A DNA stretch of 64,000 nucleotides. Origin: Elymus sibiricus. Lineage: Eukaryota; Streptophyta; Magnoliopsida; Poales; Poaceae. Shown piece by piece: positions 33,480 through 45,537 of this stretch; position 1 is the stretch's first letter; each line of letters opens with the position of its first letter. The translations under genes and the position numbers were made by a program. Under the pieces are notes generated by a model. That model was not told the origin of the DNA. It searched no databases and saw only the letters and a program-made list of their open reading frames with translations. The stretch is from positions 267,014,288 through 267,078,287 of the forward strand of contig CM077673.1 in the NCBI GenBank assembly GCA_039707655.1, read 5' to 3'.

Positions 33480-34830
33480 TGAACCAAAAACCATTAAAAT
33501 AGGCATATGCTCACTACATCAGGCTTAACAACAACTAAATAAAGTCATTCATAATGGTATTATTGAATTTGCATAGAACAAAGCTTGTGCTTAAACATCA
33601 AATTGTATAATTGAACATCACAGAGTGAAAAAAAAACAGGTGGTGTATTACCTACACCAGGCTTAACAGGAAATAAATATGCCCATTGAACTGGTATTAA
33701 TCAAATTGTACTGCACATTGTGAATAACTAAATAAACAAGGCATACTACAGCAACCAAATAGTCATTCATGTCGGTATTGTTGAAATTGCATAGAAGGTA
33801 CCATGTGCTTAAACATCAAATTCTATGATTGAACATCACATTGTTAGAAAACCGAAATAAACAGGGGCGTGTTTACTACACCAGCTTTAACAGGAACCAA
33901 TTGTATGATTGAACAACCAAATCTCGCAATTGAAGCTAGACATATGTTCACTACAAACAACCAAAAACAGCCAAACAAAGTATATGCTCACTATAGACAA
34001 CCAAACATAGGCGTTCGTGAAATTGAACTAAGCAATTCATACTCCAGCGTAGGGCGCACTTGTCGACGACAAGTTGTTGTCGTCAATGAGGCCTGACTTG
34101 GCAGCTGACGATGCCAAAACATCGCCATAGAACACGAGTTTCATAAATGACAAAAGGGTCTCATTGGCGATGAAGGCAAATTCCTGACTGCAAAGCAGAG
34201 TAGATCAGATGCATACTACAAACAACCAAATATAGGTATATGCTAACTATAGACAACCAAACATAGGCAGTGAAATTGAGCTGAACAATTCATACTCCAG
34301 CATATCAAATTGCACTTTTGAACATTACAATTCATACTCCAACATAGCAAATTCCTGACAGCAAAGCAGAGTAGATCAGAGGCATACTACAAACAACCAA
34401 ATATAGCAATTGAAACTGGACAAATGCTAACCACAAACCACCAAAAAACCATTAAGGAAGCATATGCTCACTACAACAGACTTAACAACGACCAAACAGT
34501 CATTCATATCAGTATTGTTGAAATTGAATAGAAGATAGAACGCACCATGTGCTTAAACATCAAATTGTATGATTCAACATCATATTGTGAGAAAACTGAA
34601 ATAAACAGGGGCGTGTTAAACACACCAGCTTTAACGGGAACCAATTGTATGATTGAACAACAAAATCTAATAATAAAACTGGACATATGTTCACTACAAA
34701 CAACCACATATCACGCGAAACAAGGTATATGCTCACTACACACAACCAAACGCATCAGCACTGAAATTGAACTGAACAATTCATACTCCAGCATATAAAA
34801 TTGCACTTTTGAACATTACAATTCATACCC
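33480..34830. repeat. Degenerate tandem repeats around duplicated last exons
   Basis: Repeated blocks contain TGTGCTTAAACATCAAATT, GATTGAACATCACA, AATAAACAGGGGCGTGTT and CAATTCATACTCCAGC. The blocks recur irregularly (for example 33590, 33810, 34555), so the region arose by local duplications of the 3' part of the minus-strand gene. Confidence 0.7.
34037..34183 (-). CDS. Alternative last exon a of the unrecognised transposon D gene
   Basis: A 48-codon open exon follows an acceptor-like CAG (just above 34183). It begins EFAFIANETLLSFMK and ends with TGA at 34037-34039. It matches exon b (34937-35089) at 18 of the first 20 or so positions by type (EFAFIANETLLSF versus DFAFIAIETLLSF) and starts in the same phase. 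Protein family unknown. Either exon could end the transcript. Confidence 0.45.
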   Translation of the reverse strand, partial: EFAFIANETLLSFMKLVFYGDVLASSAAKSGLIDDNNLSSTSAPYAGV

Positions 34831-34936
34831 CTTGGAAGAGCCTGGTACGCACCATGCGCTCCCTGTTGTGGCAGCTTAGCTTCTTCCCTTTGGAAGAGCA
34901 CGTCTGCAGGGTGACGTCCCTGATGTCATGGATGGG

Positions 34937-35089
34937 CTATTTCCCCTTGGAAGAGACGGATAGGGCGCCCTTGTCATCGTCGGCAATGAAGTTTGACTTG
35001 GCAGTTGGTGATGCCGAGCGACCACCATATATATAGAACACAACCTTCAGAAATGACAAAAGGGTCTCGATGGCGATGAAGGCAAAATC
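34937..35089 (-). CDS. Alternative last exon b of the unrecognised transposon D gene
   Basis: A 50-codon open exon starts DFAFIAIETLLSFLK after an acceptor-like CAG and ends with TAG at 34937-34939. It lies directly downstream of the exon at 35181-35323, so it would be used first on the transcript. Confidence 0.45.
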   Translation of the reverse strand, partial: DFAFIAIETLLSFLKVVFYIYGGRSASPTAKSNFIADDDKGALSVSSKGK

Positions 35090-35180
35090 CTGATAGCGAA
35101 GCAGAGTAGATCAGCGACGCAGGGCATGGAGGAGATCCTAGGAGGTTGAACCCGAAGGGGTGGGGGTGCGTCACTTAACC

Positions 35181-35323
35181 TGTGGCATAGCCCGCGTCAA
35201 GCCATCGCTGTCGACGAGCTCGATGTCATAGCCGGCTGCCGGGACATACAGACATGCGCGAGCCCACTTATTAAAAGCCCAGGTGAGTCATCATACTAAG
35301 CTTCCCCGGGGGGCCTCGGCGGC
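35181..35323 (-). pseudogene. Internal exon of the transposon D gene, left half, split by Gypsy C
   Basis: The frame reads AEAPRGSLV, then two stops near 35295, then AFNKWARACLYVPAAGYDIELVDSDG and a donor GT at 35180/35179. The other half lies at 42844-42930. Counting the 5-bp target duplication once restores one exon frame (EACPLDDCEVAA joined to AEAPRGS). Confidence 0.5.
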
Positions 35324-36852
35324 TGATACGTCTCCGTCGTATCTATAATTTTTGATTATTTCATGCCAATATTCTACAACTTTCATATACTTTTGGCAAC
35401 TTTTTATACTATTTTTGGGACTAACATATTGATCCAGTGCCCAGTGCCAGTTCCTGTTTGTTGCATGTTTTTGTTTCGCAGAAAATCCATATCAAACGAA
35501 GTCCAAACGGCATAAAAACTTACGGAGATTTTTTTTAGAATACATGTGAATTTTGGGAAGTGGAATCAACAGAAGGCGGTGCCCGAGGGGGCCACAAGCC
35601 ATAGGGGCGCGCCCTGGGGGGTAGGGCGCGCCAGGGTGGCTTGTGGTCACCCCGTAAAGCGGTTGGGGCCCTTCTTTCGCCGCAAGTAAGCTAATATCCG
35701 GATAAAAATCGTGTTAAAATTTCAACCCAATCAGAGTTACGGATCTCCGGGAATTTAAGAAACGGTGAAAGGCCAGAATCCGGGAAGGCAGAAACAGAAG
35801 GAAATAGAGAGAGAGATCCAATCTCGGAGGCGCTCCCGTCCCTCCGCTGCCATGGAGGCCAAGGACCAGAGGGGAAACCCTCCTCCCATCTAGGGGGGAG
35901 GTCAAGGAAGGATAAGAAGGAGGGGGGCTCTCTCCCCCTCTCTCCCGGTGGCGCCAGAACGCCGCCGGGGCCATCATCGTGACGGCGATCTACACCAACA
36001 ACTTCGCCGCCGTCATCACCAACTCTCTCCCCCTCTATGCAGCGGTTCAACACCTCTTCTCCCCGCTGTAATCTCTACTTAAAGATGGTGCTCAACGCTA
36101 TATATTATTACCCAATGATGTATGGCTATCCTATGATGTTTGAGTAGACCCGTTTTGTCCTATGGGTTGATTGATGATCATGATTGGTTTGAGTTGCATG
36201 TTTTATTATTGGTGCTGTCCTATGGTGCTCTCCGTGTCGCGCAAGCATGAGGGATCCCCGCTGTAGGGTTTGCAATATGTTTATGATTCTCTTATGGTGG
36301 GTGGCGTGAGTGACGGAAGCACATACCCGAGTAAGTAGGTTGTTTACGTATGGGAGTAAAGAGGACTTGATACCTTTTAATGCTATGGTTGGGTTTTACC
36401 TTAATGATCTTTAGTAGTTGCGAATGCTTGCTAGAGTTCCAATCATAAGTGCATATGATCCAAGTAGAGAAAGTATGTTAGCTTATGCCTCTCCCTCATA
36501 TAAAATTGCAATAATGATTACCGGTCTAGTTATTGATTGCCTAGGGACAAATAACTTTCTTGTGACAAAAAGCTCTCTACTAACACTAACTTAGTTGTTT
36601 CTTCATCTAAACAGCCCCTAGATTTTATTTACGTGTTCTTTATTATTTTGCAAACCTATCGTATCACACCCACAAAGTACTTCTAGTTTCATACTTGTTC
36701 TAGGTAATTCGAATGTTAAGCGTGCGTAGAGTTGTATCGGTGGTCGATAGAACTTGAGGGAATATTTGTTCTACCTTTAGCTCCTCATTGGGTTCGACAC
36801 TCTTACTTATCGAGAAAGGCTACAATTGAGCCCCTATACTTGTGGATTATCA
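35324..36852 (+). repeat. 5' LTR of Gypsy C
   Basis: Starts TGATACGTCTCCGTCG and ends GGATTATCA. The hairpin at 35591-35647 has arms CCACAAGCCA and TGGCTTGTGG around GGGCGCGCC copies. Confidence 0.92.
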
Positions 36853-36863
36853 AGACCTTTTTC

Positions 36864-36881
36864 TGGCGCCGTTGCCGGGGA
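36864..36881 (+). promoter_or_regulatory. Primer-binding site of Gypsy C
   Basis: TGGCGCCGTTGCCGGGGA, 11 bp after the LTR end, the tRNA-primed site commonly seen in Athila-like plant Gypsy elements. Confidence 0.85.
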
Positions 36882-36976
36882 GCAATAGCGTGGGGTGAAT
36901 ATTCTCGTGTGTGCTTGTTTGCTTTACCACTAAGTAATTTTTATTTTCTGTTCTAAGTTGTTTTCTATCTTTTGAT

Positions 36977-38319
36977 ATGGGTAGGAAACGTAAAATACCA
37001 AAAAAATTAGTTGTACTTGCTGCTCCAAAAGTTGATGGACCACTGGTGTTCCATACCACCGAAGAATATTACTTGGGTCATCTTCGATCCACTTGTGCTC
37101 GTGCTGAAAACCCAACTAGCTTAGTTGAGGGAAAGTCATTAAATGAGCATGCTCATTATGTGTGACACCGCTTATCTCAAAAAGGGAAACTTTTATGGCA
37201 TCATATTAATACTTTGCAATGCTATGCTTGGAATTTATGCGAAATTTATGATTTTACTTGTTGTTCTGAAGACCCTAAAAAACACCTTCCCTATCAATGC
37301 GAGTTTAAGGATAATGGAATCGTATCTTCTTATGCCAAGGGTGTTTATAATTACTATGATATTGAGCAAATTGAAGAATTTGTTGCTTTTAAGGGTGCCT
37401 ATGAAATTGCTTCTTTGATTGAAAAGTATGATGCTACTCTTTACAAATATGAAAGTTTTGCCATACTTAAATATTGCTATGAATACTATGCTTCTAATGC
37501 TTATGTTAAGCCATATATTGAGGACTCCTCCGCTGTCCAAGAGGAGACTAATATTTTGCAGGAAACTATGGAAGAGGAAAATGATGACACTATGAGGTCA
37601 TTAGATGAAAAAGATGACGAGGAGAGCGAAGAACAAAAGGAGGAAGAGTGGATTAGCTACCCGTGCCCACCTTCTAATGAGAGTAACTCTTAAACTCATA
37701 CATTGTTTAATTTCCCTTCGTGCTTACCGAAGGATGAATGCTATGTTGATTCCTATGATCCCTTGGATCATTTGAAATATCCCTTTTTGATGAACTTGAT
37801 GCTTGCTATGCTTGTGGCCATGATGCCAATATGAATGATGCTTATGGAGATGAACTTGCTATAGTTCCTTATGTTAAACGTGAAATTGTTGCTATTGCAC
37901 CCACACATGATAGTCCTATTATCTTTTTGAATTCTCCCAACTACACTATATCAGAGAAGTTTGCACTTATTAAGGATTATATAGATGGGTTGCCTTTTAC
38001 TATTACACATGATGATTTTGATAGATACAATATGCATGTGCTTGCTGCTCCTACTTGCAATTATTATGAGAGAGGAACTACATCTCCACCTCTCTATGTT
38101 TCCAATATGATAAAATTGCAAGAAACTGCGTATGCTATGTATTGGCCTTTACTTTGTGTGCATGAATTGTTCTTTTATGACATGCCGATGCATAGGAAGA
38201 GAGTTAGACTTCGTTGTTGCATGATATATGTTACTTTGTGCTCACTACTAAATTGCAAATCATTGTTAATTAAAATTGACTTTGATATACCTTGGGATCC
38301 GGGTGGATCCATTACTTGA
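36977..38319 (+). pseudogene. Gag-position ORF of Gypsy C, unknown protein
   Basis: The ATG at 36977 begins MGRKRKIPKKLVVL, a basic N-terminus. The frame continues past a single TGA (37163-37165) with CYAWNLCEIYDF and EIASLIEKYDATLYKYE, then an acidic run (EEENDDT to EESEEQKEEEW), a TAA at 37691, a one-base-type frameshift near 37785 and a C-terminal part (DELAIVPYV, SEKFALIKDYIDGLPF, KSLLIKIDFDIPW) ending at 38319. About 445 codons in all. It has no zinc knuckle, protease or RT. It sits right after the primer-binding site, so a structural (gag-like) role is possible but unproven. Confidence 0.6.
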
Positions 38320-41312
38320 GCACTATATGCCAAGCTTAATGGCTTTAAAGAAAGCGCTGCCAGGGAGACAACCCGGAAGTTTTAGAGAGTCATTTTATTC
38401 TGTTGTGTGCTTTTATATAGTTTAAAAACAAAAAAAATAAAGAGGGGAACCTAAAACTTTTTCAAAAAGAAAAGTGAAAGTGAGAGAGACGAGCATTAAA
38501 AAAATGGGAGCATGCCTTGAACTTTGCTCATGCCCATGGAAACCTTGTGAATCTTAATTACAGAAACTTTTGAACAAAAATAATTATCCCCTTGTATAAA
38601 TCCATTGTATTATAAAAATAATGTGCCAAGATTTGCCTTTAGGATGATTAGATTGCTTGTTTGGTGTGTGCAGTGCAAAAACAGAAACTTTGGCTGTAGT
38701 GCGTGAATTTACATCTTTTACTGGAATGTTTAAAGTTCCTGAAATTTTTACACAGTACTGATATGCAAATTATTTATGTTTTCCTAATTTTTCAGAATTT
38801 TTATAGTTACAGAAGTATAGTAAATGTTCAGATTGTTTCAGACTGTTCTGTTGAAGACAGATTTTGTTTTTGATACATTGTTTTGCTTGTTTTGATGAAA
38901 CTACCGATTGTATCGGTGGTATAAGCCATAAAGAAGTTATAATACAGTAGATACAATGCAAAAATAAAATGTGAATGGGTTTGCCACAGTACTTAAAGTG
39001 GTAATTTGCTTTATTATACTAACGGAACTCACGAGGGTTTGTTATGTTTTGTGTGATTGAAGTTTTCAAGTTTTGGGCGAGATCACGATGGATGAAGGAA
39101 TAAGGAGTGGAAAGAGACTAAGCTTGGGGATGCCCGAGGCACCCCAATGTAATATTCAAGGACTCCCAAGAAACTAAGCTTGGGGATGCCCCGGAAGGCA
39201 TCCCCTCTTTCTTCTAACAACCATCGGTAATTTTACTCGGAGCTATATTTTTATTCGTCACATGATATGCGTAAATCTTTGAGCGTCGTGTGCTTTTTAT
39301 TTTTCTTTTAATAATGCACCATGATGGTATGAGAAACTCCTTGGTTGATTTATAGAAGGCTCTTTCCACCTCACTTATATCTTTTGAGTATGGCTTTGTA
39401 GAATGCTTCATGTGCTTCACTTATATCATTTGAAGTTTGGATTGCCTGTTTCTCTACACATAGAAAACCGCCATTTGTAGAATGCACTTTTGCTTCACTT
39501 ATATTTTTTAGAGCGTGGGCATATCTTTTGTAGAAAGAATTAAACTCTCATGCTTCACTTATATCTATTTAGAGAGTTAACAGGAGTTGGTCATTCACAT
39601 GGTTAGTCATAAAATCCTACATAAAACTTGTAGATCACTGAATATGATATGTTTGATTCCTTGCAATAGTTTTGTGATATAAAGATGGTGATACTAGAGT
39701 CATGCTAGTGAGTAATTGTGTATTGGTAGAAATATTTGTGTTAAAGTTTGTGATTCCCGTAGCATGAACGTATGGTGAACCGTTATGTGAGGAAGTCGGA
39801 GCATGATTTATTTATTGATTGTCATCCTTTGTGTGGAGGTCGGGATCGCGCGATGGTTAACTCCTACCAACCCTTCCCCTAGGAGCATGCATGTAGTACC
39901 TTGTTTCGATGACTAATAAATTTTTGCAATAAGTATGTGAGTTCTTTATGACTAATGTTGAATCCATGGATTATACGCACTCTCACCCTTCCACCATTGC
40001 TAGCCTCTCTAGTACCGCGCAACTTTCGCCGGTGCATTAAACCCACCATATTCCCTTCCTCAAAACAGCCACCATACCTACCTATTCTGGCATTTCCATA
40101 GCCATTCCGAGATATATTTCCATGCAACTTCCACCGTTCCATTTATTATGACACGCACCATCATTGCCATATTGCTTTGCATGATCGTTAGATAGCTAGC
40201 ATGATGTTTTCATGGCTTGTCCATTTTTTGATGTCATTGCTACGCTAGATCATTGCACATCCCGGTACACTGCCAGAGGCATTCATATAGAGTCATATTT
40301 TGTTCTAGTATCGAGTTGTAATTCTTGAGTTGTAAGTAAATAAAAGTGTGGTGATCATCATTATTAGAGCATTGTCCCATGTGAGGAAAGGATGATGGAA
40401 GCTATGATTTCCTCACAAGTTGGGATGAGTCTCCGTTCTTTACAAATAAATAAAAGAGGCCAAAGAAGCCCAAATAAAAAAAGAGGTCAAACAAGCCCAC
40501 CAAAAAAAATGAGAGAAAAGAGAGAAGGGGCAATGCTACTATTCCTTTTTCCACACTTGTGCTTCAAAGTAGCACCATGATCTTCATGATAGAGATTCTC
40601 CTATATTGTCACTTTCATATACTAGTGGGAATTTTTCATTATAGAACTTGGCTTGTATATTCCAATGATGGGCTTCCTCAAATTGCCCTAGGTCTTCGTG
40701 AGCAAGCAAGTTGGATGCACACCCACTTAGTTTTCAGTTTGAGCTTTCATACACTTATAGCTCTAGTGCATCCGTTCCATGGCAATCCCTACTCACTTGC
40801 ATCGATATCAATTGATGGGCATCTCCATAGCCCATTAATTTGCCTAGTTGATGTGAGACTATCTCCTTCTTTTTGTCTTCTCCACAACCTCCACCATATT
40901 CTATTCCACCTATAGTGCTATATCCATGGCTCACGCTCATGTATTGCGTGAAAGTTGAAAAAGTTTGAGAATACTAAAGTATGAAACAATTGCTTGGCTA
41001 AAACCGGGGTTGTGCATGATCTAATACTTTGTGTGATGAAGATGGAGCATAGCCAGACTATATGATTTTGTAGGGATAACTTTCTTTTAGCCATGATATT
41101 TGGAGAAGACATGATTGCTTTATTAGTATGCTTGAAGTGCTATTGTCTTTATGTCAAATGATAGACTATTGCTTTGAATCACTCGTGTCTTAATATTCAT
41201 GCCATGATTAGATTATATGATCAAGATTATGCTAGGTAGCATTCCACATCAAAAATTATCTTTTTTATCATTTACCTACTTGAGGATGAGCAGGAATTAA
41301 GCTTGGGTATGC
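38320..41312 (+). other. 3' non-coding region of Gypsy C
   Basis: About 3 kb without a convincing gene. AAGCTTGGGGATGCC occurs twice (39119-39190) and the end is AAGCTTGGGTATGC directly before the LTR, the priming tract. The part from 40100 on matches the interior of element A. Confidence 0.7.
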
Positions 41313-42843
41313 TGATACGTCTCCGTCGTATCTATAATTTTTGATTGTTTCATGCCAATATTCTACAACTTTCATATACTTTTGGCAACTTTTTATACTA
41401 TTTTCGGGACTAACATATTGATCCAGTGCCCAGTGCCAGTTCCTGTTTGTTGCATGTTTTTTGTTTCGCAGAAAATCCATATCAAACGAAGTCCAAACGG
41501 GATAAAAACTTACGGATATTTGTTTTTGGAATATATGTGAATTTTGGGAAGTGGAATCAACAGAAGGCGGTGCCCGAGGGGCCCACAAGCCATAGGGGCG
41601 CGCCCTGGGGGTAGGGCGCGCCAGGGTGGCTTGTGGTCACCCCGTAAGGCGGTTGGGGCCCTTCTTTCGCCGCAAGAAAGCTAATATCCGGATACAAATC
41701 GTGTTAAAATTTCAGCCCAATCGGAGTTACGGATCTCCGGGAATTTACGAAACGGTGAAAGGCCAGAATCTGGGAAGGCAGAAACAGAAGGAAACCGAGA
41801 GAGAGATCCAATCTCGGAGGGGCTCCCGTCCCTCCGCTGCCATGGAGGTCAAGGACTAGAGGGGAAACCCTCCTCCCATCTAGGGGGGAGGTCAAGGAAG
41901 AATAAAAAGGAGGGGGGGCTCTCTCCCCCTCTCTCCCGGTGGCGCCGGAACGCCGCCGGGGCCATCATCGTGACGGCGATCTACACCAACAACTTCGCCG
42001 CTGTCATCACCAACTCTCTCCCCCTCTATGCAGCGGTTAAACACCTCTTCTCCCCGCTGTAATCTCTACTTAAAGATGGTGCTCAACGCTATATATTATT
42101 ACCCAATGATGTATGGCTATCCTATGATGTTTGAGTAGACCCGTTTTGTCCTATGGGTTGATTGATGATCATGATTGGTTTGAGTTGCATGTTTTATTAT
42201 TGGTGCTGTCCTATGGTGCTCTCCGTGTCGCGCAAGCATGAGGGATCCCCGCTGTAGGGTTTGCAATATGTTTATGATTCTCTTATGGTGGGTGGCGTGA
42301 GTGACGGAAGCACAGACCCGAGTAAGTAGGTTGTTTACGTATGGGAGTAAAGAGGACTTGATACCTTTTAATGCTATGGTTGGGTTTTACCTTAATGATC
42401 TTTAGTAGTTGCGGATGCTTGCTAGAGTTCCAATCATAAGTGCATATGATCCAAGTAGAGAAAGTATGTTATCTTATGCCTCTCCCTCATATAAAATTGC
42501 AATAATGATTACCGGTCTAGTTATTGATTGCCTAGGGACAAATAACTTTCTTGTGACAAAAAGCTCTCTACTAAGACTAACTTAGTTGTTTCTTCATCTA
42601 AACAGCCCCTTGATTTTATTTACGTGTTCTTTATTATCTTGCAAACCTATCCTATCACACCTACAAAGTACTTCTAGTTTCATACTTGTTCTAGGTAAAG
42701 CGAACGTTAAGCGTGCGTAGAGTTGTATCGGTGATCGATAGAACTTGAGGGAATATTTGTTCTACCTTTAGCTCCTCGTTGGGTTCGACACTCTTACTTA
42801 TCGAGAAAGGCTACAATTGATCCCCTATAGTTGTGGGTTATCA
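41313..42843 (+). repeat. 3' LTR of Gypsy C
   Basis: Nearly identical to 35324-36852; ends GGGTTATCA at 42843. Hairpin at 41581-41636. Confidence 0.92.
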
Positions 42844-42930
42844 GCAGCCACCTCGCAGTCGTCCAGCGGACAGGCCTCAATATACCTCTTTCTGGCTATT
42901 CACTCCTCCACCTCTCGGGAAGCATAGCCG
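42844..42930 (-). pseudogene. Internal exon of the transposon D gene, right half
   Basis: On the minus strand, after a TGA (42918-42920), the frame reads ARKRYIEACPLDDCEVAA and reaches the Gypsy C border, continuing at 35323. The TGA probably replaces a Trp codon. Confidence 0.45.
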
Positions 42931-43660
42931 GCCTGAGGCTGCGATGCTCTGGAGTGTGCGTGAGGATGGGGATGGGAATCTGCGGGAAAGAGGGTGCTTC
43001 ATAGGCTGACACTACGGGGTGGACCAGAGTTGTGCATGCATTCGACATGGAGGAGCACTGCTGTCGATTGCATGGACGACTCTAGTCCAACCCCCTTGGG
43101 ATGGATCTTCATGAGGACTTAGATATAGTCACGGGAAGGCCTGCAGAGGATGACGGTGGAGTCGGGGGGGGGGGGGGGGGGGCTAGCTAGGGTTCGAGCG
43201 AGGGAGAGGAGTGGTGCGTGCGGGAGCGGAGGTTTTCCTTTTTCTTTTACGTAATCTGAGCAGAGGTTTTGTGGTGGGGAGGGGGGCAGGTGGTGTTTGA
43301 GGAAATGCCACGCGGCTACTAGAAATTTTACTAGGCGGGAGGGAAATGCCAGGATGCCGGGGCTACTGAAAATTTAGATTACGGGATTGAAGCAACGCGG
43401 CCAGGGCGGGAGCAACACACATCGCACACAGCAGAAACATAATAAGTGTGTGCTATCAAATAGAAAAACGCGCGGAACCGCCATTTTTCAAATGGCTCAA
43501 GGTGGTAGATATTTTTGCGAGGGAAGTCTCGTGGAACCAAATCGTGTCCGGCGTCCACCAGTGGACCGTGCTGATGTGCCAGCGGCGGAGGGAGTGGTGT
43601 CTGTTGATTGTACATTCGCAAACGGTTGTTACATTTGAATCGTTTGCTATTTACTCCTAG
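42931..43660. other. 5' side of the transposon D gene and right subterminal repeats
   Basis: GC-rich with a 19-base G run (43164-43182). No frame long enough to assign. CGCAAACGG/CGTTTGC motifs appear at 43615-43650. Confidence 0.35.
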
Positions 43661-43689
43661 AATAATAATATATAGGAGCATTTCGTAAA

Positions 43690-45248
43690 AAAATGCTGGA
43701 AAGGGGTCAGAACACATACACGCCTGCATGTGGAACAAAAATATGTATGCACGGGGTGGTTTGATTGTTCAAAATACCCAATGCACAACTTTGATGTGGC
43801 ACATGTCTCCTCCGTCGCCACTTCGTGTCGATGGGAGGGGAAATCCTAGCTACGAATACATGCCCCAAACAGGTCTCGCGTATCACCCATGCCGTAACAT
43901 GAAAATGAAACATATACATGAATCCAGCATGGTCAAACCACCCCATCTCTTTTCCTATCGAAGGTGGACTATGGCCCATACGCCTTGCAACATGGACATC
44001 CCGACCAAAGAATCAACATTTTGGTCAAACCTCTCCCGCTGTCGGTCGAAAGGATGGACGTCCACCGAGGCCCATGAATGGGCCTGACGCCGATAACCAC
44101 GCGGTGGAGTGTTGAAGACAACCATCACCTGCTGGTGGCGCAAACATATGTACGGAAATGTTGTGTTGCGTTTGAATTCATTAATATATACCTCATGTGC
44201 AACTTTGCCGTCGCACAAGCTTTGGAACCGGAAAGTAACCCCCCCAGCGAGTGTTCATGACGTGTACAACTAGTATGGCGAGCGTCGATGGGAACGATTC
44301 ACGCGTACGTACGCGTGCGCTCAGACTTGTGTAAGGAAAATCAAATGACCTATATAATATATACCATAACACAAACCAATTGAAGAATCCACCATGGTAA
44401 CCTCTCTCTCATTGTCAGTCAATGTGATGGACATCCACGCGGGCCCAGGAATGGACTTTCCAATGACAACCACACGAAGGAGTATCCAAAGACAATCACT
44501 GTCTAATCGTGGATCAAACATATGTATGGAAGTGTTGTGTGATGTTTACATACCCAACACACGAACTTTAGCGTGGCACACCTTCCTGGGGAATCTTAAA
44601 GTCCGCACGGAAAGCGGGGTTCATGACGCGTAGTATATATATAACCGCCCCAATTCGAGCCGATGGGGGAGACATTCTTGCGTACACCACACGCATTCAA
44701 ATTATACCATGTAATCTCACACCCATGGGCTACCGCAAACATCGACCAAAAAAGAATCCACAATAATTAACTCTCTCATTGCGGTACAAAATTAAGTACG
44801 CGAGGCCACATATGGGAGTGACACTAATAATTGTGCGAGGGGGGCGGTCTCCGAGGACAACCACCGCATCCACGCTGCCCTAACATATGTACGGAGGTTT
44901 TGTGTAATGTTTTTAATACCCAATGCACACGTTTCATGTGGCACCTTCGCAAACCAAAAAAAACACGGAGGTTCACAACGTGTACAATGAGCACGCGTGT
45001 GCACACATGCGCCCAAACTTTCGTCCGGAATCTCACCATGATCTTGGCCGAAACACGGACTAAGCTGAATCCACCTTTCATCAAACCCCTCTTGCGCGCG
45101 CCATCCAGGGCTATAGACCGCGCGGGGGCAACGAATGGGTGTGTCGGTTGTAACCGCATGAGTGAGTGTACGAGGACCACCACTGCATGCATGAGACAAA
45201 AACATATGCATGAAAAAGGTCATGATCGAGATGCTTTAAATATATATA
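43690..45248. repeat. Degenerate tandem repeat, period about 320-410 bp
   Basis: Four to five diverged units. The anchor CATATGTAYGGA-like motif followed by a TGTTGTGT...ATACCCAA...TGTGGCAC block occurs at about 43739, 44145, 44519, 44884 and 45203. Each unit also has GGACRTCCA-, TTCATGACGYGTA- and CGATGGG-type blocks in the same order. Satellite-like; not recognised. Confidence 0.7.
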
Positions 45249-45537
45249 CACTACTGGAATCAAGGAACTTGCCGTCTGCCAGCGGATGGCAAAGAAGGTC
45301 TTTGCCGTCCGCTTACAAAAAGCAGACGGCAAAGAAGGGACTGATGGCAAAGAATATATTTGCCATCAGGCCTTTCTTTGCCATCTGCTAGTAAACGGCA
45401 AAGAAAGTTTGCCATCAGCTGGCAGACGACAAAGGACCCAGCTGGGCCCTGGACCTGGTTAGGTTAGACGAGTTACTTATTTGCCGTCTGCCAGCAGACG
45501 GCAAAGAAAGTTTTCCGTCAGCTGGCAGACGGCAAAG
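45249..45537. repeat. Left TIR and subterminal repeats of CACTA H
   Basis: About twelve GACGGCAAAG-type motifs, partly as imperfect hairpins (GCCGTCTGCCAGCRGACGGC). Confidence 0.85.

Larger units (their letters stand above)
35324..42843 (+). mobile_element. Non-autonomous Gypsy LTR retrotransposon C (complete)
   Basis: Paired LTRs of 1529 and 1531 bp enclose 4460 bp. Flanks are GCGGC (35319-35323) and GCAGC (42844-42848), a 5-bp target duplication with one CpG-type change. The primer-binding site and purine tract are intact. The only coding region is an unusual gag-position ORF; RT, RNase H and integrase are absent. By eye the LTRs differ at roughly 3% of sites, so the insertion is fairly young. 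Resembles Sabrina/WHAM-type elements; name unchecked. Confidence 0.9.
31973..43660. mobile_element. TIR DNA transposon D, CACTA-like
   Basis: The left end reads CACTAGTGCAGCGACG at 31973, inside LTR G, followed by CACAAACG/CGTTTGCGA-type subterminal repeats. The same motif family recurs at 43610-43650 (CGCAAACGG, CGTTTGC), which marks the other end; the exact right terminus is not clear and may be cut off near CTCCTAG at 43662. The interior holds a minus-strand gene with duplicated last exons, a Stowaway MITE and Gypsy element C. Confidence 0.6.

Noticed and set aside
43164..43182. 19-base G run as a possible quadruplex signal
   Set aside because: A homopolymer of this length could be a sequencing or assembly artefact, and nothing nearby supports a role.
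44831..45391. 186-codon plus-strand frame in the tandem repeat
   Set aside because: It covers one repeat unit and runs into the CACTA terminus; other units do not keep the frame.
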